Both the position numbers and the translations under genes were made by a program. From positions 1 to 64,000 of the forward strand of contig NZ_JAKSYD010000068.1 of the NCBI RefSeq assembly GCF_022829605.1: DNA of 64,000 nucleotides, read 5' to 3'. This document shows positions 18,267-27,100 of the stretch, in pieces (position 1 is the first letter of the stretch; each line of letters begins with the position of its first letter). This stretch comes from Methylobacterium sp. E-065 (lineage in GTDB: Bacteria; Pseudomonadota; Alphaproteobacteria; Rhizobiales; Beijerinckiaceae). The notes under the pieces were generated by a model, which was not told where the DNA came from, did not search any database, and worked only from the letters and a program-made list of their open reading frames with translations.

Positions 18267-19237
18267 CCGAGCGCCCCATGGTCCTGTTGACCAACCCGAT
18301 CCATCCGGAGGCGGAGGCGATGCTGGCCGTCCAGGCCCGCCCCGTCACCGCGCCAGATCCCAGCCCCGAGACTCTGCGGGCGCTCATCGCCGAGGCGGAG
18401 GGGCTCATCGTGCGCGTCAAGCTGCCCGACGATATCCTGGACGGCGCGACGCGGCTGCGCGGCCTCGTCCGCCACGGCGTCGGCCTCGACATGATCCCCG
18501 TCGCGGCGGCGACCGCGCGGGGCATTCCGGTCGCCAACCTGCCCGGCAGCAACACCCAGGCCGTGGCCGAGTACGTGTTCGCGGCGCTGTTCCACCTACG
18601 CCGCCAGGTCTGGCGTCTCGACGGCGGCCTGCGCGCGCAGGGATGGGGCGCCGTGCGACCGATCGCCGACGGCCTCGCCGAGATCGGCGGCAGCACCCTC
18701 GGGATACTGGGCTTGGGCGAGATCGGCGGGCGCGTCGCGCGGATCGCCCATCACGGCTTCGGCCTGCGCGTGCTCGGCGCCTCCCGCAGCGGCGCGACGC
18801 TCGGCGGTCTCGTCCAGGCGGTCGACCTGGAGACCCTGTTCGCGCAGAGCGACGCGGTGGTGATCGCCTGCCCGCTCACCGAGGCGACGCGCGGCCTCGT
18901 CGACGCGGCGCTGATCGGCCGGATGCGCTCGGACGCCGTCCTCATCAACGTCGCCCGCGGGCCCGTCGTCGAGACGGCCGCGCTCGCCGCCGCCCTGCAT
19001 TCCGGCGCGCTCGCCGGTGCGGCACTCGACGTGTTCGACGTGCAGCCGCTGCCCCCCGACGACCCGCTTCTCGCCTGCCCGAACCTGCTGCTGACCCCGC
19101 ACGTGGCCGGCATCACGCAGACCAGCTCGCGCGCGATGAGCGTCGGCGCCGTCGAGGAGATGCTGCGCATCCTGCGCGGCGAGCGACCGCGCAACCTCGT
19201 GAACCCCGAAATCCTGCCCGAGACCCTGTCCGCCTGA
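18263..19237 (+). CDS. D-isomer-specific 2-hydroxyacid dehydrogenase
   Basis: A 324-residue enzyme of the phosphoglycerate-dehydrogenase-like family. The NAD-binding motif GLGEIGGRVA is near 151. Catalytic Arg lies in NVARGPVVE near 235 and His in TPHVAGIT near 283. The position normally held by the Glu of the His-Glu relay reads DVFDVQPLP, with Gln in its place; formate dehydrogenases also pair His with Gln. It probably interconverts a 2-keto acid and a D-2-hydroxy acid with NAD(P)H. It overlaps the FAH gene by four bases, and the next enolase-superfamily gene starts nine bases after its stop. Confidence 0.9.
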   Translation: MTERPMVLLTNPIHPEAEAMLAVQARPVTAPDPSPETLRALIAEAEGLIVRVKLPDDILDGATRLRGLVRHGVGLDMIPVAAATARGIPVANLPGSNTQAVAEYVFAALFHLRRQVWRLDGGLRAQGWGAVRPIADGLAEIGGSTLGILGLGEIGGRVARIAHHGFGLRVLGASRSGATLGGLVQAVDLETLFAQSDAVVIACPLTEATRGLVDAALIGRMRSDAVLINVARGPVVETAALAAALHSGALAGAALDVFDVQPLPPDDPLLACPNLLLTPHVAGITQTSSRAMSVGAVEEMLRILRGERPRNLVNPEILPETLSA

Positions 19238-19246
19238 GGCAAGCCC

Positions 19247-20386
19247 ATGCGCATCACCCGTATCCAGTCCGTCCCGATCTCGTTCCGGGTCCCCGAGGGT
19301 CAGAACGTCCGCCTCGGCATCGGCCGCGCGGTCAAGCGCGACGCCGTGCTCGTGAAGGTCGAGACCGACGAAGGCCTCATCGGCTGGGGCGAGGCCCATC
19401 ACGGGCGCTGCCCGGGCGCCATCGCCAAGCTCATCGACACCACCCTGTCCGAGCTCGTCCTCGGCATGGATCCCCTCGACGTCAACGGCGTCTGGGCCCG
19501 GGTCTACCGGATGCAGCTCGCCAGCCACGGCATGGGCGCGGCCGCCGCGATGGCGTTGTCAGGCCTCGACATCGCCCTGTGGGACATCCGCGGCAAGGCG
19601 TCCGGATGGCCGATCTACCGGCTGCTCGGGGGTGGCCCCCGCGCGGTGCCGGCCTATGCAGGCGGCATCTCGCTCGGCTGGCAGGAGCCGGCCTCGCTCG
19701 CCGACGAGGCGCGCGCCCACGTCGCCGCCGGCTACCGGGCGGTGAAACTGCGCGTCGGCGACAGCCCCCGGCGCGACATCGCCCGAGTCGAGGCGGTGCG
19801 CGAGGCCCTGGGCGCCGACGTCGAGATCCTGGTCGACGCCAACACCGGCTACACGGTCGACGACGTCCGCCGGGTGATGCCGGCGTTCGAGGCGGCGGGG
19901 GTCGCGTGGCTGGAGGAGCCGTTCCCGCCGCATGACGCCTACAGCTACGGCGAGGCCGCGCGGCTCGGCACCGTGCCGCTCGCCGCCGGCGAGAATCACT
20001 TCACCCGCTACGAGTTCGTGCAGGCGCTGCAGGCCGGCTATCTCGGCTTCGTCCAGCCCGACCTGTCGAAGACCGGCGGCATCACCGAGACGATGCGGAT
20101 CGCCGCCCTCGCCTCCGCGTGGAAGATCTCGGTCAACCCGCACACCTCGGCCACCGGCATCAACATGGTGGCGACGCTCCACCTGCTCGCGGCCGTCGAC
20201 AACCCCGGCTACTTCGAGGGGGACGTGGCCCGGCACAACCCCTTCCGCGACGACGTGGTCGGTCTGCCCTACCGGCTCGACGCCGAGGGCAAGGTGTGCC
20301 CGCCGGACGGTCCGGGCCTCGGCGTCGAGGTCGACGAGCGCTTCCTCGCCGCCAATCCGCTGATCGACGGCCCCTGCTACGTCTGA
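19247..20386 (+). CDS. enolase-superfamily enzyme (mandelate racemase/MLE type), K-x-R variant
   Basis: A 379-residue barrel enzyme, the third paralog. The second-strand motif is KLRVG (about 166), so the second lysine of K-x-K is Arg. Metal ligands are in LVDANTG (about 197), LEEPFPP (about 224) and AAGENHF (about 249). His in NPHTSATG (about 300) is the candidate base. ATG 19247 follows the dehydrogenase by nine bases. The three enzymes differ in catalytic pair (K-x-H, K-x-K, K-x-R), so they probably act on different stereoisomers or steps. Confidence 0.9.
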   Translation: MRITRIQSVPISFRVPEGQNVRLGIGRAVKRDAVLVKVETDEGLIGWGEAHHGRCPGAIAKLIDTTLSELVLGMDPLDVNGVWARVYRMQLASHGMGAAAAMALSGLDIALWDIRGKASGWPIYRLLGGGPRAVPAYAGGISLGWQEPASLADEARAHVAAGYRAVKLRVGDSPRRDIARVEAVREALGADVEILVDANTGYTVDDVRRVMPAFEAAGVAWLEEPFPPHDAYSYGEAARLGTVPLAAGENHFTRYEFVQALQAGYLGFVQPDLSKTGGITETMRIAALASAWKISVNPHTSATGINMVATLHLLAAVDNPGYFEGDVARHNPFRDDVVGLPYRLDAEGKVCPPDGPGLGVEVDERFLAANPLIDGPCYV

Positions 20387-20474
20387 TCTCCTTTGACAGA
20401 TCGCGCGGCCCCGCGACGCTCGGGGGCTTCGCACGAGCAAGAATTAAAAAAAGCTAGGTCGACCGGAGGGACGC

Positions 20475-20951
20475 GTGCTTCACTCGATCCAACAGCACAG
20501 GGAGCGCTACGCTGGCGTCCTGATCGCGGTGATCGGCCTGGGCGCCATCGCGGAATCGGCCACCTACGGCCTCGGCACGATGGCGGCGATCGGGCCAGGG
20601 GCTTTCCCGCTGGCCATGGGCGTCATCCTCCTGGCCTGCGGCCTCGGCATCGGGCTGTCGGAGGCTCCGGCCGCCGACGCGCACGACCACGACCGCGTCG
20701 ACCTCAGCCGACCCGAATGGCGCGGTTGGGCCTGCATCATCGGCGGGATGCTCGCCTTCCTGCTGCTCGCCCGGACCGCCGGCCTGTTCCCGGCGACGTT
20801 CGCCTGCGTGTTCCTGTCGGCGATGGGCGACCGCACCTCGACGGTGCGCGGGGCCTCCCTCCTCGCGACCCTGATCGCGGCGTTCGGCTGCGCCCTGTTC
20901 TACTACGGCCTGCACATCCAGCTGCCGCCGTTCGCCTGGGGGCAGTCATGA
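20475..20951 (+). CDS. tctB: TctB-type small membrane subunit of TTT transporter
   Basis: A 158-residue protein with four hydrophobic segments (about 14-32, 36-55, 83-103 and 125-150), as in TctB small membrane subunits. The start is GTG 20475, with GGAGGG five bases upstream. The stop overlaps the tctA start as ATGA (20948-20951). It assists the large TctA subunit in secondary import of a carboxylate captured by the TctC-like receptor. Confidence 0.88.
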   Translation: MLHSIQQHRERYAGVLIAVIGLGAIAESATYGLGTMAAIGPGAFPLAMGVILLACGLGIGLSEAPAADAHDHDRVDLSRPEWRGWACIIGGMLAFLLLARTAGLFPATFACVFLSAMGDRTSTVRGASLLATLIAAFGCALFYYGLHIQLPPFAWGQS

Positions 20952-22474
20952 TCGGCACGGCGCTCACCGACCTCGCCCACGGCTTCGAGGTCGCCCTCCA
21001 GCCGACCAATTTCTTGGCCTGCTTCGCCGGGGTCCTGCTCGGCAACATCGTCGGCGTGCTGCCCGGGATGGGCGTGATGGCGGCGATCTCGATCCTGCTG
21101 CCGCTCACCTTCGCCATGCCGCCGGTGGCCGCGATCCTGATGCTGTCGGGCATCTTCTACGGGGCGCAGTACGGGGGCGCGATCTGCTCGATCCTGCTCA
21201 ACCTGCCCTGCCATCCGCCGCACGCGGTGACCTGCCTCGACGGCTATCCCCTGACCCAGCAGGGCAAGGGCGGCACGGCGCTGGGCATCACCATGCTGGG
21301 CGGCTTCTGCGGCGCCTCGTTCGGCATCGTGATGATGATCTTCTTCGCCCCCCTCCTCGTGCGGGCGGCGCTGAAGTTCGGGCCCGCCGACGTGTGCTCG
21401 CTGATGCTGCTCGGGCTGCTCGCCGGCTCGACGCTGGCCCGCGGCTCGGCGCTGAAGGGCATCGCCATGACGACGCTCGGCCTCCTGCTCGGCATCTTCG
21501 GCACCGACGTCACGTCGGGCTACGAGCGCTTCACCTTCGGCCTGCCCGAACTCGCCGACGGGGTCGAGATCGTCGCCCTCGCGCTCGGGCTGTTCGGCAT
21601 CGCGGAGTTCCTCAAGAGCGTGAACAAGGTCGAGCCGCTGCGCGGTGCCGCGGGCGTGCGCCTGCGCGACATGCGCCCGAGCAAGGCGGACCTGAAGCGC
21701 TCCGCCCTGCCGATCCTGCGCGGCACGCTGATCGGCAGCCTGTGCTCGCTCATCCCCGGCACCGGCCCGACCATCGCCTCGTTCGTCGCCTACGCAGCCG
21801 AGAAGAAGATCTCGCGCACGCCTGAGCGCTTCGGGCGGGGCGCGATCGAGGGCGTGGCCGCGCCCGAGACCGCGACGCACTCCTCGGTCCAGGGCGACTT
21901 CATCCCGACCATGAGCCTCGGCATCCCGGGCGATGCGGTGATGGCGCTGCTGCTCGCCGCCCTGACCATCCAGGGCATCACGCCCGGCCCGCTCTTGATC
22001 TCGCAGCACCCGGACATCTTCTGGGGCCTGATCGCGAGCTTCTGGGTCGGAAACATCCTCCTGATGGGGCTCAACGTCCCGCTGATCGGCGTCTGGGTGA
22101 AGCTGCTGACGATCCCCTACCGCTACCTCTATCCCAGCGCGCTGTTCTTCGTGTGCATCGGCGTCTACTCGACCAGCAGCAGCCTGTTCCAGGTCGGCGA
22201 GACGCTGGTGATCGGGATCTTTGGGTATCTCCTGCTGATCCTCGGCTTCCACCCGGCCCCGATCCTGCTGGGCTTCGTGCTCGGGCCGCGCTTTGAGGAG
22301 AACTTCAGGCGCGCCATGCTGCTCTCGCAGGGCGACCTGACGGTGTTCGTCGAGCGCCCGATCAGCGCCGCCTTCCTCGCCGTCTGCGCGATCCTGATCC
22401 TCGGACAGCTCTATCTGCGCTGGCGACGCCGGGGGGGATTGATACCTGACGGCCCCGTCGTGATGGAGGGATAG
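20948..22474 (+). CDS. tctA: TctA-type large membrane subunit of TTT transporter
   Basis: A 508-residue, roughly 12-segment permease. The signature N-terminal GVLPGMGVMAAISILLPLTF near 35-55 and the GAICSILLNLPCHP segment near 80 are diagnostic of the family, as is the repeat-related GTGPTIASFVAY plus GDFIPTMSLGIPGDAVMALLL in the second half. ATG 20948 is coupled to tctB. The true start is internal to a longer open frame that begins in tctB. Confidence 0.93.
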   Translation: MIGTALTDLAHGFEVALQPTNFLACFAGVLLGNIVGVLPGMGVMAAISILLPLTFAMPPVAAILMLSGIFYGAQYGGAICSILLNLPCHPPHAVTCLDGYPLTQQGKGGTALGITMLGGFCGASFGIVMMIFFAPLLVRAALKFGPADVCSLMLLGLLAGSTLARGSALKGIAMTTLGLLLGIFGTDVTSGYERFTFGLPELADGVEIVALALGLFGIAEFLKSVNKVEPLRGAAGVRLRDMRPSKADLKRSALPILRGTLIGSLCSLIPGTGPTIASFVAYAAEKKISRTPERFGRGAIEGVAAPETATHSSVQGDFIPTMSLGIPGDAVMALLLAALTIQGITPGPLLISQHPDIFWGLIASFWVGNILLMGLNVPLIGVWVKLLTIPYRYLYPSALFFVCIGVYSTSSSLFQVGETLVIGIFGYLLLILGFHPAPILLGFVLGPRFEENFRRAMLLSQGDLTVFVERPISAAFLAVCAILILGQLYLRWRRRGGLIPDGPVVMEG

Positions 22475-22699
22475 GCTCGCGCCGAGCACGATCCTTTCCG
22501 CCGAGACCAGGCGGCCGAACTTTGGCGAGAGGTCCAACCGGGGCAGGCATGCTTCTTGGAACGCGCCGCGTGATTCAGGGTGCGCGCGGGGAGCGCCGTT
22601 CGCCTCAGCGCGGCGAACCTTCGCGATACGCTCGAATCGTTCCGAGGACGCGGAAGCGGGGGCTTTCGCATCCCCTTACACCCACGCGTGGGGAGCTCC

Positions 22700-23710
22700 G
22701 TGGCTGCATCTGACCTCCATCCCGATCTCCTCGTCTTCGACGGCCTCGTCCTCACCTCCGGCGGTCGCCGGGAGCTCGAGCTCATGCGAGCCGGTGGGCT
22801 GACGGGGGCTAACTTCACCTGCTCGGTGTGGGAGGGGTTTCGCCCGACCATGGAGCGCGTCGCGCGCTGGAAGATATCGCTGGCCGCCAACGCCGACCTC
22901 GTGCGCCCGGTGCTCACCGCCGCCGATCTGCGCGCCGCCAAGCGGGAGGGCCGGATCGGCGTGGTCCTGGGCTGGCAGAATGCCTCGGCGATCGAGGACC
23001 AGATCCCGTTCATCCAGCTCTTCCACGACGTCGGCGTGCGCGTCGTGCAGCTGACCTACAACACGCAGAACCTCATCGGCTGCGGCTGCTACGAGGCGCG
23101 CGACTCCGGCCTCACCGGCTTCGGCCACGAGGTCGTGGCGGAGCTGAACCGCGTGCGCATGCTGATCGACCTGTCGCATGTCGGGCCCAAGACCTCCGAG
23201 GAGGCCATCGCCGCCTCACGCCTGCCGGTCTGCTACTCCCACGTGGCCGCGCGGGCCTTGAAGGATCATCCGCGCAACAAGTCGGACGACCAGCTCCGCG
23301 CCCTCGCCGAGAAGGGCGGGTTCGTCGGCGTGACCTTCTTCACCACGTTCCTGGCGCGCGGCATGGACGCGACCCTCGACGACTTTCTCGACGTCGTCGA
23401 GCACATCATCGGCGTCGTGGGCGAGGAGGGCGTCGGCTTCGGCACCGACGCCCGGCAGCGCTACGAGGCATGGTCGATCTACTGGGAAGACTACACCGAG
23501 GCCGACCCGCCTTACTGGACGCACGACAAGGGTTACGCCCGCCAGCTCACGACCTTCGCCCCGCAGCGCCGGCCCGCGGCCTTTGTCGATTACGCAAGCT
23601 ACGGCGCGCTGACCGTCGCCATGGAAGCGCGCGGCTGGCCGGAGTCTCGCATCCGGCGCGTCATGGGCGAGAACTGGGTTCGCTTCCTCGGCGATGTCTG
23701 GGGCGCGTAG
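22700..23710 (+). CDS. M19 membrane-dipeptidase-like protein with altered metal site
   Basis: A 336-residue barrel protein related to renal/membrane dipeptidases. Two metal-ligand histidines are visible, in LIDLSHVG (about 158) and CYSHVAARA (about 180), with Asp in GFGTDAR near 252. The N-terminal H-x-D of classic M19 enzymes is absent (VFDGLVLT), and the bridging-Glu segment reads GWQNAS rather than a GxEG-type motif. It may use fewer metals or have another substrate; such non-canonical forms exist in proteobacteria. GTG 22700 with GGGGAG upstream is preferred over GTG 22688 or GTG/ATG 22580, because the family N-terminus begins just after it. Confidence 0.78.
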   Translation: MAASDLHPDLLVFDGLVLTSGGRRELELMRAGGLTGANFTCSVWEGFRPTMERVARWKISLAANADLVRPVLTAADLRAAKREGRIGVVLGWQNASAIEDQIPFIQLFHDVGVRVVQLTYNTQNLIGCGCYEARDSGLTGFGHEVVAELNRVRMLIDLSHVGPKTSEEAIAASRLPVCYSHVAARALKDHPRNKSDDQLRALAEKGGFVGVTFFTTFLARGMDATLDDFLDVVEHIIGVVGEEGVGFGTDARQRYEAWSIYWEDYTEADPPYWTHDKGYARQLTTFAPQRRPAAFVDYASYGALTVAMEARGWPESRIRRVMGENWVRFLGDVWGA

Positions 23711-23738
23711 CCTCACGGAGCGGTCGAAGGGTTCGAGG

Positions 23739-24794
23739 ATGATGGCGATCGTCGGCTTCCGTCTCGCATCACCGTATCGCCGGCCCTGGCGGCGGGTGCT
23801 CGCCGCGGCGCTGATCGCCCTGCTCGCCAGCCTGCCCGGCGCGGCGCGGGCCGAGAAGACCGAGATCGCCATCGCCAAACAATTCTCGATCGCGTTCCTG
23901 CCGCTCATCGTCATGGAGCGCGACCGCCTGATCGAGAAGCACGCCCGCGAGGCGGGCCTGCCAGAGGTCAAGGTCAACTGGCTCACCTTCAGCGGGCCGG
24001 ACACGATGATCTCCTCACTCTTGTCCGGAAGCGCGGACGTGGCGGCGGCCGGCATCCCGGGGGCGCTCATCGTCTGGGCGCGCACGCGCGGTTCGCGTCA
24101 GGCGGTGAAGGGCATCGCGGCGATCGGCGCGGTGCCGCTCTATCTCGTGACCCGCAACCCGGCGATCGCCTCCGTGCGGGATTTCAAGGACACCGATCGG
24201 ATCGCCACCCCGGGCGGCAAGGGCACGATCAACGCCGTCCTGCTGCAGATGGCGGTCGCGCAGACCCTGGGCGAGGCGAGCGTCCCCCGGTTCGATCCCC
24301 TGCTGTTCTCGATGGGCCAGCCCGATGCCACCACGGCTATGCTGGCGGGCGTCGATACCGTGAAGAGCGTCGTCAGCACGCCGCCTTTCCAGGATCAGCT
24401 GCTCGCCGCGCCCGGGATGCGCCGGCTGTTCAGCTCGTTTGCCGTGATGGGCGGGCCGCACAGCTACGCCAACGTCCTGGCGACGACCCGCTTCCACGAC
24501 GAGAACCCGAAGCTGTTCGGCGCGATCGTGGCGGCCCTGAAGGAGGCTGAGGCGGCGATCACGGCCGACCCGCGCGGTGCGATCGCGGGCTGGATCGCCG
24601 CCACCGGATCGAAGTTGCCGATCACCGTCGCCGCGCGCGTCCTGGACGAGCCCGGGACCAACTGGAGCCTCACCCCGCAGAACGTGATGACGTTCGCCGA
24701 CTTCATGGCGCGCACCGGCATGATCGCGAGCGCGCCCGCGTCGTGGCGCGATCTCTACTTCCCGGAAGCCGTGTCCGATCGGCCCGGCGGCTGA
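23739..24794 (+). CDS. NitT/TauT-type ABC transporter substrate-binding protein
   Basis: A 351-residue SsuA/TauA/NMT1-like periplasmic receptor. The hydrophobic leader (about 17-37) ends GAARAEK. The ligand-binding core includes FLPLIVMERDRLIEKHA, SSLLSGSADVAAAGIPG near 90 and GGKGTINAVLLQ near 155. GAGG precedes ATG 23739, and ATG 23742 is an equal alternative. It follows the M19-like gene by 28 bases. No SsuB/SsuC-type ATPase or permease is present; the next genes are on the other strand. The receptor is therefore an orphan here and may serve a distant transporter. Confidence 0.87.
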   Translation: MMAIVGFRLASPYRRPWRRVLAAALIALLASLPGAARAEKTEIAIAKQFSIAFLPLIVMERDRLIEKHAREAGLPEVKVNWLTFSGPDTMISSLLSGSADVAAAGIPGALIVWARTRGSRQAVKGIAAIGAVPLYLVTRNPAIASVRDFKDTDRIATPGGKGTINAVLLQMAVAQTLGEASVPRFDPLLFSMGQPDATTAMLAGVDTVKSVVSTPPFQDQLLAAPGMRRLFSSFAVMGGPHSYANVLATTRFHDENPKLFGAIVAALKEAEAAITADPRGAIAGWIAATGSKLPITVAARVLDEPGTNWSLTPQNVMTFADFMARTGMIASAPASWRDLYFPEAVSDRPGG

Positions 24795-24922
24795 GGGTTC
24801 GATACTCGCCGCGAACGAGGCGAAGGTGCGCGCGGCCTTCTGGGGCGGCCTCACCCTCCGGTCGAGACTTCGCCGCGTCATCGCCGCTGGGTCCGTATCT
24901 GAGCGAGCGGCCGCGCCCGCGC

Positions 24923-26173
24923 TCAGGATGCGAAGCGGCCGACGGCGTAGGGGGCCGGATCGATCGGGGCGGCGCGCCGTGCCAACAGCGCGGCGACCAG
25001 GCGCCCGCTCGGCGGACCGGCGGTCATGCCGTAGTGGCCGTGGCCGAACGCCAGGTGCAGGCCCGGCTGCTGCGGGACCGGACCGAGCACGGGCAGCGTG
25101 TCTGGGAGCGAGGGCCGGAACCCGAGCCACAGCTGCGGCTCCCCGTGGGTGAGGCCGGGGAAGAGCGCGCGCGCGTGCTCGGCCAGGATCCGGGCGCGGG
25201 TCTCGTCCGGCGGGGCGTCGAGCCCCGCGAACTCGACCGTTCCGGCCGCGCGCAGGCCCCCTTCCATCGGCGTCACCCCGAAACCGCGCGACTTGTAGCT
25301 GATCGTGTAGCGCGGCTCGATCGACGGCGCGGGCAGCATGGCGTGATAGCCGCGCTCGGTCTCGAGCGGCACGCGCACGCCGAGCGGATCGAGCAGCGCC
25401 TTCGACCACGCGCCGCCGGCGACCACGACATCGGCGCCAACGCGGTTTGCGACGTTGGTCCAGACCGTGAAGCCGCCGCCCTCACGCGGGATGAGCTTCA
25501 GGGCCCGCTCGGCCACGATCGTGCCGCCCTCGCCGCGCAGACGCTCGGCCAGGGCCCCGACGAGCCGGGCGGGGCTGATCGTGTAGCCGTTGCCGGGCAC
25601 GAGGAGCGCGCGCCGCACGGCGCGGGAGATGCCGGGCACCATCTGCTGCAGGTCGTCGGCCCCGAGCACCTGCGCCTCGATGCCGTGCCGCTCGCGGATC
25701 TGCCGCTCGACGCGCGCGCCCGCGCCCTCGCCCTCGCCGTCCCAAACCTGGATCTGGCCGGTGCGCCGGACGAGCTCGCCGAACGCCTGCGCTCCGATCA
25801 GGTCCTGCCAGCAGGCGAACGCGTCCTTGTGCAGGGCGCGCAGCGCGTCCGAGATCGCCAGGACGCGCTCGATCCGCCCCTCCTTGATCCAGCGCATCAG
25901 CCAGGGCAGCGCGGTGGGCAGGTAGGAGGGGTGGACGACGAGGGGCCCCTTCTTGTCCCGGAGCCAGCCGGGCACCTGGCGCAGCATGCCGGGCATCGCG
26001 ATCGGCGAGGCCGTGTCGGCGCTGATCATGCCGGCGTTGCCGTAGGAGGCGCCGCCGCCCGGCGGCAGCGGATCGATCACGGTGACATCCCGACCGGCGC
26101 GCCGGAGGTAGAGCGCGGTCGACAGTCCGACCACGCCCGCGCCGAGGACGATCGCGGTGTTCTCATCGCTCAT
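24923..26173 (-). CDS. FAD-dependent D-amino-acid dehydrogenase-like oxidoreductase (DadA-type)
   Basis: A 416-residue DAO-superfamily flavoprotein. The FAD Rossmann motif IVLGAGVVGLSTALYL is at about 7-22, and PGGGASYGNAGMIS near 40 matches the DadA-type loop. A C-terminal GHGHYGMT segment near 390 closes the FAD site. It would oxidise an amino or imino acid and feed electrons to the respiratory chain. ATG 26173 is preferred over an upstream extension of 30 arginine/proline-rich residues. It is the distal gene on the strand of the polyamine-type ABC operon, 153 bases after the last permease. Confidence 0.88.
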   Translation of the reverse strand: MSDENTAIVLGAGVVGLSTALYLRRAGRDVTVIDPLPPGGGASYGNAGMISADTASPIAMPGMLRQVPGWLRDKKGPLVVHPSYLPTALPWLMRWIKEGRIERVLAISDALRALHKDAFACWQDLIGAQAFGELVRRTGQIQVWDGEGEGAGARVERQIRERHGIEAQVLGADDLQQMVPGISRAVRRALLVPGNGYTISPARLVGALAERLRGEGGTIVAERALKLIPREGGGFTVWTNVANRVGADVVVAGGAWSKALLDPLGVRVPLETERGYHAMLPAPSIEPRYTISYKSRGFGVTPMEGGLRAAGTVEFAGLDAPPDETRARILAEHARALFPGLTHGEPQLWLGFRPSLPDTLPVLGPVPQQPGLHLAFGHGHYGMTAGPPSGRLVAALLARRAAPIDPAPYAVGRFAS

Positions 26174-26326
26174 GCGGCGTCTCCGGCGGCCGAGGATAGG
26201 CGGTGGTTCGACCGTGATCGGTCGGACGGATGGCGTCCGGACTCCGCCCCGGCGATCGCGCACCGCGCGCGGCGCCCGCGCGGTGCGGCCGGGATCGTGG
26301 GAGCGGGGCGAGAGCCAGGCATGGGG

Positions 26327-27097
26327 TCATGTGGCCCGGCGCCGGCGCAGGAGCGCGTCGGCGGCCAGGATCACGCCCGTGACACCGATCAGGAACGCGC
26401 TGACCGCCGCCACCGTCGGCTCGACCTGCATGTGCAGGCTGTTCCAGATGCGCACCGGCAGGGTTTGCGTGGCCGCGTTGGTGAGGAAGAGCGAGATGAC
26501 GAGCTCGTCGAAGGAGGTCAGGAACGCGAACAGGGCGGCCGAGGCGAGGCCGGGTGCGGCGAGCGGCACGACGACGGTGCGCAGCGTCCGCGCGCGACTC
26601 GCGCCTAGGCTGAGGGCCGCCTGCTCCAGGCGCAGATCGACGGATTGCAGCGCGGACAACAGGATCAGCAGGACGACCGGGAAGGCGATCACCGCGTGGC
26701 ACAGACCGACCCAGACCACGCTCCCGACCAGCCCGAGGCGCGCGGACGCGTAGTACATGGCGATCGCCGTGACGACGGTCGGCGAGACGATCGGTAGGAG
26801 CGCGACGGCCAGGATCAGCCTCTTGGCCGGGAACGCGCCGCGCACGAGCGCGTAGGCGGCCAGGAACCCGACTCCGGTGGCGACGACGCACGCCACGCCG
26901 CCGATCGTGAGGCTCGACCACAGCGCGGCGCGCCAGGCCGGATCGCCGAGGAAGGCCGCAAACCAGCGCAGCGACAGGGAGGTGGGCGGGAAGCGCAGGA
27001 GGGTGCCACCGCTGAAACCCAGCACCACCACGATGGCGATCGGCAGAATCAAGAGCAGGCAGCCGCATCCGACGAACAGCGGCAGCGCGGCGCGCAC
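26327..27097 (-). CDS. ABC transporter permease (PotC-like)
   Basis: A 256-residue inner-membrane protein with six hydrophobic segments. The EAA loop is readable as EQAALSLGASRARTLRTVVVPLAAPG near 156-180, given here in outline only (EQAALSLGAS then VVPLAAPG). The start is GTG 27097, three bases after the stop of the first permease. It forms a heterodimer channel with that permease for the spermidine/putrescine-type importer. Substrate specificity is set by the binding protein. Confidence 0.88.
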   Translation of the reverse strand: MRAALPLFVGCGCLLLILPIAIVVVLGFSGGTLLRFPPTSLSLRWFAAFLGDPAWRAALWSSLTIGGVACVVATGVGFLAAYALVRGAFPAKRLILAVALLPIVSPTVVTAIAMYYASARLGLVGSVVWVGLCHAVIAFPVVLLILLSALQSVDLRLEQAALSLGASRARTLRTVVVPLAAPGLASAALFAFLTSFDELVISLFLTNAATQTLPVRIWNSLHMQVEPTVAAVSAFLIGVTGVILAADALLRRRRAT

Positions 27098-27100
27098 GCT

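Noticed and set aside
20903-22537. Minus-strand open frame opposite tctA
   Set aside because: The translation is dominated by Asp/Glu/Arg/His and lacks any domain; tctA on the plus strand is a clear transporter.
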